Source: Asterionellopsis glacialis (lineage: Eukaryota; Bacillariophyta; Plagiogrammaphyceae; Rhaphoneidales; Asterionellopsidaceae). Taken from it: a DNA stretch of 21,946 nucleotides. Location of the stretch: positions 1,882 through 23,827 of the forward strand of contig WKLE02002211.1 in NCBI GenBank assembly GCA_014885115.2. The letters run 5' to 3'. This document shows positions 17,061-21,946 of this stretch, piece by piece (the first letter of the stretch is position 1; every line of letters starts with the position of its first letter). The notes beneath the pieces were generated by a model. That model worked only from the letters and a program-made list of their open reading frames with translations. It was not told the origin of the DNA and did no database searches. Both the position numbers and the translations under genes were made by a program.

Positions 17061-18002
17061 TCGCCCCGACAATTAGAACACCCGTACTAGTACTGTACAT
17101 ATCATATCACTCTAGTATTTTCTCCGATAGTTGTTCAACTTGTCAGGTATAGAAAGGGCTTTAATTAAAAAGTTTCAATATCTTGATTGAAAATAGTATT
17201 CCCGATATCTCATTCCTCTTAATTATCGAATTGTCATAAACCGAATTTAAATGAGACCGTACTGTACTGTAATTAGAAATGTACGTGAACATGATGTTTT
17301 GATCGGTTGAATTCAAAAAAGAATACTTATGGTACGTACATTCCCCCTTCTCATTCCCGCCCGCCCAAACAACTAGGTTGTAATACTACTGTACCAAATG
17401 GAAAGGTAGTCCTCAAGAGGGATATGTTGCACCACAGCAGAGAAGTATCCTACCCCCGCGATAGTCGACTACCAAGTCGTCAGTAGAACATGTTTTCCAT
17501 GCACTCATTACTGATAGTGCAATAATTATCATGTACTAAATATCTCATTGTTGTTCAAATTTAAATATATTCCTAATATTAAATGTATCAATATGGGAAC
17601 CTTCATGTTGAAGCAGAATCTGAGGGAGCTTTTCAGCTTTCTATCAATTAATCATTGTGGAAAACAAGAAGTTTCGGGGATGATAAGAAATTGATATTTG
17701 TGCCAGATATCAATTTTTTTTTACAATACCCGAAATCCCGGGAATGAGTCTGTGTCAAGATGTGTTCTTTCTGTATGCCCGAATTTTTATCGTGGAACCA
17801 TTCATTTTTACAGTTTTATCTTCTCTACGGCACCCCGACGGATAAATTGTAGAGAACAATCATCCCCCGGCCATCAAAAGGCTGCCTTCTGCTCGTTGTG
17901 CCACTCTGCCGATACAGTTCTCTGACACTTGCTGCATCCACCAGAAAACAAAAAAAGCCTGATACAGTGTGACGGTCATATATTTTTTTGGTGAAATTTA
18001 TC
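17061..18002. other. Intergenic region, promoter side of the 18003 gene
   Basis: About 940 bp, AT-rich, with no supported gene. The small frames 17698-17925 (plus) and 18142-17825 (minus) have no recognisable product. A T/A-rich TATATTTTTTT tract lies about 25 bases upstream of the ATG at 18003, but it cannot be assigned as a TATA box with confidence. Confidence 0.45.
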
Positions 18003-18866
18003 ATGACTTTCCACAACCCCTCATCCTTCTCATCCTCAAACTTTATGCCGACGTCGGCAAACAACAGCAGTCTCATTGAAGACCAATTCATGTTTTCGTC
18101 AACCAAGGTAGAAAGTGAGGATATTTTGTTTGGTTTAGACATCGAGCCGTTTCCCGTGTCAACAGGCTGTTTTACTACTAGTAATGACTGCAGCCATTCA
18201 AAATTGCAACGGAGACGTAGCAGTCTTGCTCTTCATTCTCTACTTGACAAATTCTTCAACGAAGAAACAGAGCAGCAGCACCAACAAGAGCAGAACCTAT
18301 CTAGAGAAGCAAGAACAAAGACAAGTATTTCTTGTTTTGAACGCGCCATTACTCCCGATTTAGAAGAAGTTTCTATCCCTCAAGTTTTTATGAAACCCAT
18401 CACTGATAAAACAATCCCACTAGTGAAATCATCACAAGGACTACCCGTAGTTGTATCTCCTTGTCAACAGAAAGCACCACGAAGGAATGAAGTAACACCG
18501 CTCAGCTGCGTATCATCATCCTCGTACACGACCGCCATCACCTCTTCAGTGACTCCGTCACCGATTACTTCAAGCACCACGGAGGACAACAAACAAGTTG
18601 TACTCTCGTCATCAAGGAAAACCGGGAGAGTAAAGTCTGTTCCATATCGCTTAAGATCGTTAAAGAAAGCTATGCTTGCTACGCAAAGAACGCAACGAAA
18701 TCTTCAAGCATGGGATAAAAGCATGGGCTTGAAAAAATGTCATTCTAAAACTATGCTCAAGTCATTCAAATCACGAAAGGAAGCCCTTGTAGCTGTCAAG
18801 GAAGATTTAGCCTTTCAAAGAATGCCGCAATCACAAGACCTCAGAATCAGTAGTAAAAGTGAGTGA
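18003..18866 (+). CDS. Ser/Thr-rich protein with diatom-type basic C-terminal motif
   Basis: A single-exon gene of 287 residues starting at ATG 18003; the frame extends five codons upstream only through a non-ATG codon. There is no signal peptide and no membrane segment. The N-terminal half is Ser/Asn-rich, with an acidic patch (E-D-I-L-F-G-L-D-I-E), an R-R-R-S-S site at about 70-74 followed by L-H-S-L-L-D-K-F-F, and a Gln/Glu-rich helix. The middle is Ser/Thr-rich low complexity. The C-terminal segment, about 215-265, is strongly basic and helical, with W-D-K-S-M-G-L-K-K and C-H-S-K-T-M followed by K-S-R-K. I recall similar W-D-x-x-M-G-L-K-R-S-H-S-K-T-M endings in diatom proteins of unknown function. 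The basic helix and R-x-x-S site suggest a nuclear or kinase-regulated protein, but this is inference. It converges with the DRTGG gene. Confidence 0.8.
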   Translation: MTFHNPSSFSSSNFMPTSANNSSLIEDQFMFSSTKVESEDILFGLDIEPFPVSTGCFTTSNDCSHSKLQRRRSSLALHSLLDKFFNEETEQQHQQEQNLSREARTKTSISCFERAITPDLEEVSIPQVFMKPITDKTIPLVKSSQGLPVVVSPCQQKAPRRNEVTPLSCVSSSSYTTAITSSVTPSPITSSTTEDNKQVVLSSSRKTGRVKSVPYRLRSLKKAMLATQRTQRNLQAWDKSMGLKKCHSKTMLKSFKSRKEALVAVKEDLAFQRMPQSQDLRISSKSE

Positions 18867-19259
18867 TGGTAGCATCGCTGCTTTCTGTGTGCTACGCTAT
18901 TCATATCCATACTTTTTATATAGTGCATCTGCCTGTCTATATGTGAGAAAAATGCAGTGACCAAAAGTAGGGGGCCACTCTACTCAAGTGTAAAAAAGAA
19001 TTATTCATAGCAAACCTTACTCCTTTCCAAGGTAGTCTAATAAATTATAACTTTATAGAAATCGATATTGATGTATACCTCTCTTACATGCTCCTCTTTT
19101 TTCTGCTTTCTCTTTTTTTCTACCGTCGCAACATGTATTGATAGCACCATGTCAATTATTGCCTTTCTTTCTTCTTCTTTTCAAGTATCGCCTCCCACCC
19201 TTTTTCTCTTCGTCTTGTTTTCAACAAAACAATTACCCTCTGAAAACATTTTTTGTTTT
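18867..19259. other. Convergent 3' intergenic region
   Basis: About 390 bp between two converging genes, holding both 3' UTRs. The right half (19080-19260) is pyrimidine-rich on the plus strand. The plus-strand frames at 19068-19368 are low-complexity chance frames. Confidence 0.5.
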
Positions 19260-21359
19260 TTACAACCTTCGTAATTCATCAAAACTCACCGAACTAGGAT
19301 CATTGAAACTTGAATTGGAACTTGTTGTTCTTCGTAATAATTCATCAAAGTCAATGTATGGTTCATAGTGCTCTACGGCTACAGATACACGATGCTTATC
19401 ATCAATGTTGAGTTTAGGTGTGTATTGATTGATTTTTCTCATGGCCTCATGTGTTGTTGTTTCCACCACCATGACGGGTGCTTCTGTCAATCCTGTAATC
19501 ATATCACGTACTTCATTGCTAATTTGATACTTTTCACGACGACCACACACCAACAGTGCCGCCTCAAAAGGTGGTTCACCTGCATTCTTACGACGTTGAT
19601 ATTCACCCATGAAACCTAAAATAATATCATCGCGTGTGACATGGCATACGTACATTGTGCGACTTGGTTTATTGCGTAAATTTTCCAAGAATCTGTATTG
19701 GTATTTTATGTTGTTGTTGTCGCCGTAAATGTGCATTACATGGAAATGTAAAAGAGAGAACACAAGTGATGAGAGGTATGAAGATGGAAAATAAGAACAA
19801 TAAAGTCACTCTGTTTCGAACAGCATACATAGGACATTCAAGGTGGATCTTTCGATAACCAACGGGACTACAGTCAGCACACGCACAACAAAAAAATATT
19901 TTCTCCGTCTCGGTTTTCTCGTCGTAAACAGAAGACTAATCCTGAACAAGCCATAAAGTACAATACACTCATACACCATACATGCATATACAATATCTTC
20001 TACATGAATCATGGAGAAGACACACGCATACAGCCCATGTACAGTATGATGCGACATACAAGGTACAGTTAGTTATGTTAGTAAGTACGTACCTTGTTAA
20101 GGAGGTGGTGACAACATTCATATCACGAACATTATAATGCCGGAAACGATGCTCATGTCCACTAATTAATTCAGCTTTAAACAAACGTTCCATATCGGCT
20201 AATGCTGGACAACCTAAATAAGGACGATCGGGAATACACCCCAACAAAGGAATACCCCATGCTTTTTTCAATGCCTTGGACATGTAATGTTTGGTTTGTT
20301 CATATTTGTCAGGTATAACCTTATTGATAATAACACCTGCAATACGTACATTATAATGTTGACATAATATACGATTTAATTCTAATTCATCAAATGCAGA
20401 ACCTATAGATCATATAACAATAATTATAACATGAAATATTTTGTCGATGGGTCAGAAGTGGGATTAGAGTTTTCAAGAATATTTTCAGAGTAAGTGGTTA
20501 GAGGTGTGTGTGTGTGTGTGCGGGAGAGAGAGAGAGAGAGAGAGAAGAAGTCAAAATGTTTCAAACACAAATGCAGAAACACGCTCTTCATTCCTTTGTG
20601 CTGGAAAGAAGCTAACACAATGCAAACCAAACGAACAGACTACTCGTACGTACCAAGACCACCATTGGCAACTAATACCATATCAGCACCTACCAAGGAT
20701 GCTACCTTGGCATTGTTGACATTTACAATACTCCCCACAGCACAATGTCCTGTGCCTTCGGCTAATACCACATCAGAATGTTCCGATATGTTTTCAAAGG
20801 CATGTTCGACATCTCGTACTTGTCCATCGGCACAAATGTCACCATCAATAAACTTTTTGGTGTATCCTCGTGGTATAATAACTGGACTCATATGTTCATA
20901 ATCAATATGGGTTAAATGGAATCGTTCGCGCACCAAACATACATCCTTATCAACACGTATGGTTTGATTTAAATTGTCCGATGTGACCTCGACATGTTGT
21001 TGGCCTACCGGCTTAATAAATCCAACCTTATCAAATCGTTTTTGTAATCCACTCATTAATGCTAATGATACAGTTGTTTTACCAACATGTTGTTTCGTAG
21101 CAGCCACAAAGATAGGACGTTGATACCGTCCTGTATCTTTATTACGTTTCCAAAACTTTGTTTGAGCCATAGCATTAGTAGTATCCGAATTGGAGTTTGT
21201 ACTGCCATTATCTTGGGCAGTTGACGATGACGATGGTCGTACAGTGACACGATCATCTACAACTTGGTAAAAAGAACGTCGTGCACAACTACCATATTTT
21301 TTTGTTGTCATCATCATCATGGCTGACGACATTCCTTTTCTTGTCCTATTTGCCATCAT
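19260..21359 (-). CDS. BioD/CobQ-like P-loop plus DRTGG domain protein (three exons)
   Basis: The architecture matches the N-terminal half of long bacterial phosphate acetyltransferases (AAA_26 then DRTGG) without the catalytic acyltransferase domain; stand-alone forms are known and their role is unclear. Exons are 21359-20654, 20402-20093 and 19692-19260, giving 482 residues. Intron 1 (20403-20653) joins G-G-L-G to S-A-F-D-E-L in phase 1; intron 2 (19693-20092) joins S-L-T-R to F-L-E-N-L in phase 2. Donors are both GTACGT; acceptors are CTATAG and TACAG. Residues 1-30 are Met/Arg/Lys/Ser-rich without acids and end A-R-R-S-F, like a mitochondrial presequence; 41-65 is low complexity. The P-loop is T-K-Q-H-V-G-K-T-T (88-96), with Thr where the first Gly usually stands. 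E-G-T-G-H at 201-205 fits the BioD E-G-A-G position. Exon 2 carries A-G-V-I-I-N-K-V. The DRTGG-like part begins near 320 (M-N-V-V-T-T-S-L) and runs to about 430. Confidence 0.85.
20093..20093 (-). other. Exon 2/intron 2 boundary of the DRTGG gene
   Basis: The last exon base is 20093, followed by donor GTACGTACTTAC. Intron 2 is 400 bp (19693-20092) and holds no recognised gene; the frames 20057-19806 and 19858-19655 within it are unsupported. Confidence 0.8.
20504..20550. repeat. GT/GA compound microsatellite in intron 1
   Basis: About eight GT units run directly into about eleven GA units and then AAGAAG, inside intron 1 of the DRTGG gene. On the sense strand this is a pyrimidine-rich (TC)n(AC)n tract about 120 bases before the acceptor. 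It should be length-variable between strains. Confidence 0.95.
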
Positions 21360-21946
21360 CTTGTTTTGTTCTTACTTTTAGTTGCTCTCTTTTCAATAAC
21401 GGTAGCTGAAGCTCTATAACTCAGGGTTCTTTTTCACAAGTCTCTCTTAACTCAAGAAGAAATCACTTTGACACTATTTGCCTGCGTAAAGGTAAGGCTA
21501 CTCAGTGTCAACAATATCGTTTGACTTTTGTCTTCTGTTGTGAGCGTTTATATACTTTTGTCGTTCAGGTGTCTCGCAGCAGCGGGCTCATGTGGAAAAA
21601 AGAAGCCAGAACGAAGAAACCAAGTCGAAAAGTCCGAAGTTTCAAGAGCATCACTCGGAAGATATTCTTTGCCGATCATCATAATATTATTATCTGCCGT
21701 CTGTATGATGATGGTGCGAAGTGCGCACAAGGTGTCAGGATATGGTCGAAGAGTCCTATGTACGAGCACATCATAATACTTTACCTACTTACCAGGTAAT
21801 TTACATGTTACCATGTACCTGTACATTTTCACGAGCCGCCATCAAGAATGATTTACCAGACGATTCTCAAATTTTGATTGGCTACTTCTTATTCTCTTAT
21901 TCTCTTTCTTTCCGCAATATGTATCCCGGAAACAGTCTCTACAGGT
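21360..21946 (+). other. Upstream region of the DRTGG gene, possible spliced leader of a plus-strand gene
   Basis: This is the promoter side of the minus-strand gene. On the plus strand a plausible 76-bp GT-AG intron (donor AAAG|GTAAGG at 21493, acceptor GTCGTTCAG at about 21568) precedes an ATG at 21590 that opens 69 codons of a very basic start (M-W-K-K-E-A-R-T-K-K). A further donor (CCAG|GTAATT) lies just before its stop. Another frame in the same place encodes an I-I-I-I-L-L-S-A-V hydrophobic run but has no ATG. A gene continuing beyond the window is possible; I cannot confirm it. Confidence 0.2.

Noticed and set aside
16608..17072. Genes of 98 and 99 residues in the foldback element
   Set aside because: The two frames are the same sequence read from the two inverted arms, crossing T-runs of different length; no family or start context supports them.
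20494..20901. 135-residue plus-strand open frame over the GT/GA repeat
   Set aside because: It is antisense to the DRTGG gene and its start is the dinucleotide repeat in intron 1.

Overview
The window reads as nuclear DNA of a diatom (stramenopile alga) with fairly low GC. Three things point there: spliceosomal GT-AG introns of about 70-420 bp in several genes; a signal-peptide plus Leu-Ala-Phe presequence of the kind that sends proteins into the four-membrane plastid; and a protein ending in a short basic motif (W-D-K-x-M-G-L-K-K-x-H-S-K-T-M) that I recall from diatom proteins of unknown function. The species cannot be fixed from sequence alone.

Layout. Left arm (1-8250), intact host genes: the 5' end of an unknown acidic protein (minus strand); a two-exon PRP38B-type splicing factor (1609-3670, plus); a three-exon multi-pass membrane protein with an internal duplication (4167-5429, minus); and a four-RRM RNA-binding protein of GBP2/hnRNP-M type (6313-8248, minus), whose first coding exon is only six bases long in my model.

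Middle (about 8865-17060), a graveyard. It holds a decayed DDE-type transposase gene (minus, 8865-11787); a duplicated 41-bp piece of a plastid presequence; a broken Rieske oxygenase of the pheophorbide a oxygenase (PaO) class (plus, 12824-about 14140); a broken piece resembling the largest subunit of RNA polymerase II (plus, about 14640-15300); AT-rich repeats; a perfect 16+1+16 palindrome; and a foldback element with arms of about 190 bp. From about 8950 to 15550 the sequence is almost free of CG dinucleotides (about 18 by my eye count in 6.6 kb, and only two in 9361-12180). The flanking genes have CG at normal density. The CpG desert coincides with the pseudogenes, and several of their stop codons are TGA where the family has Arg, so long-term cytosine methylation and deamination of a silenced block is the likeliest cause.

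Right arm (17060-21946), host genes again: a single-exon Ser/Thr-rich protein with the diatom basic motif (18003-18866, plus), convergent with a three-exon protein joining a BioD/CobQ-like P-loop domain to a DRTGG domain (19260-21359, minus). A possible spliced 5' leader of another plus-strand gene lies at the right edge.

The intact genes do not form an obvious pathway, although two of them (PRP38B and the RRM protein) act in mRNA processing. I found no CRISPR array, tRNA, rRNA or defence cassette. The most unusual material is the methylation-type decay block with its two relic host-type genes, the two-codon first exon, and the internally duplicated membrane protein.
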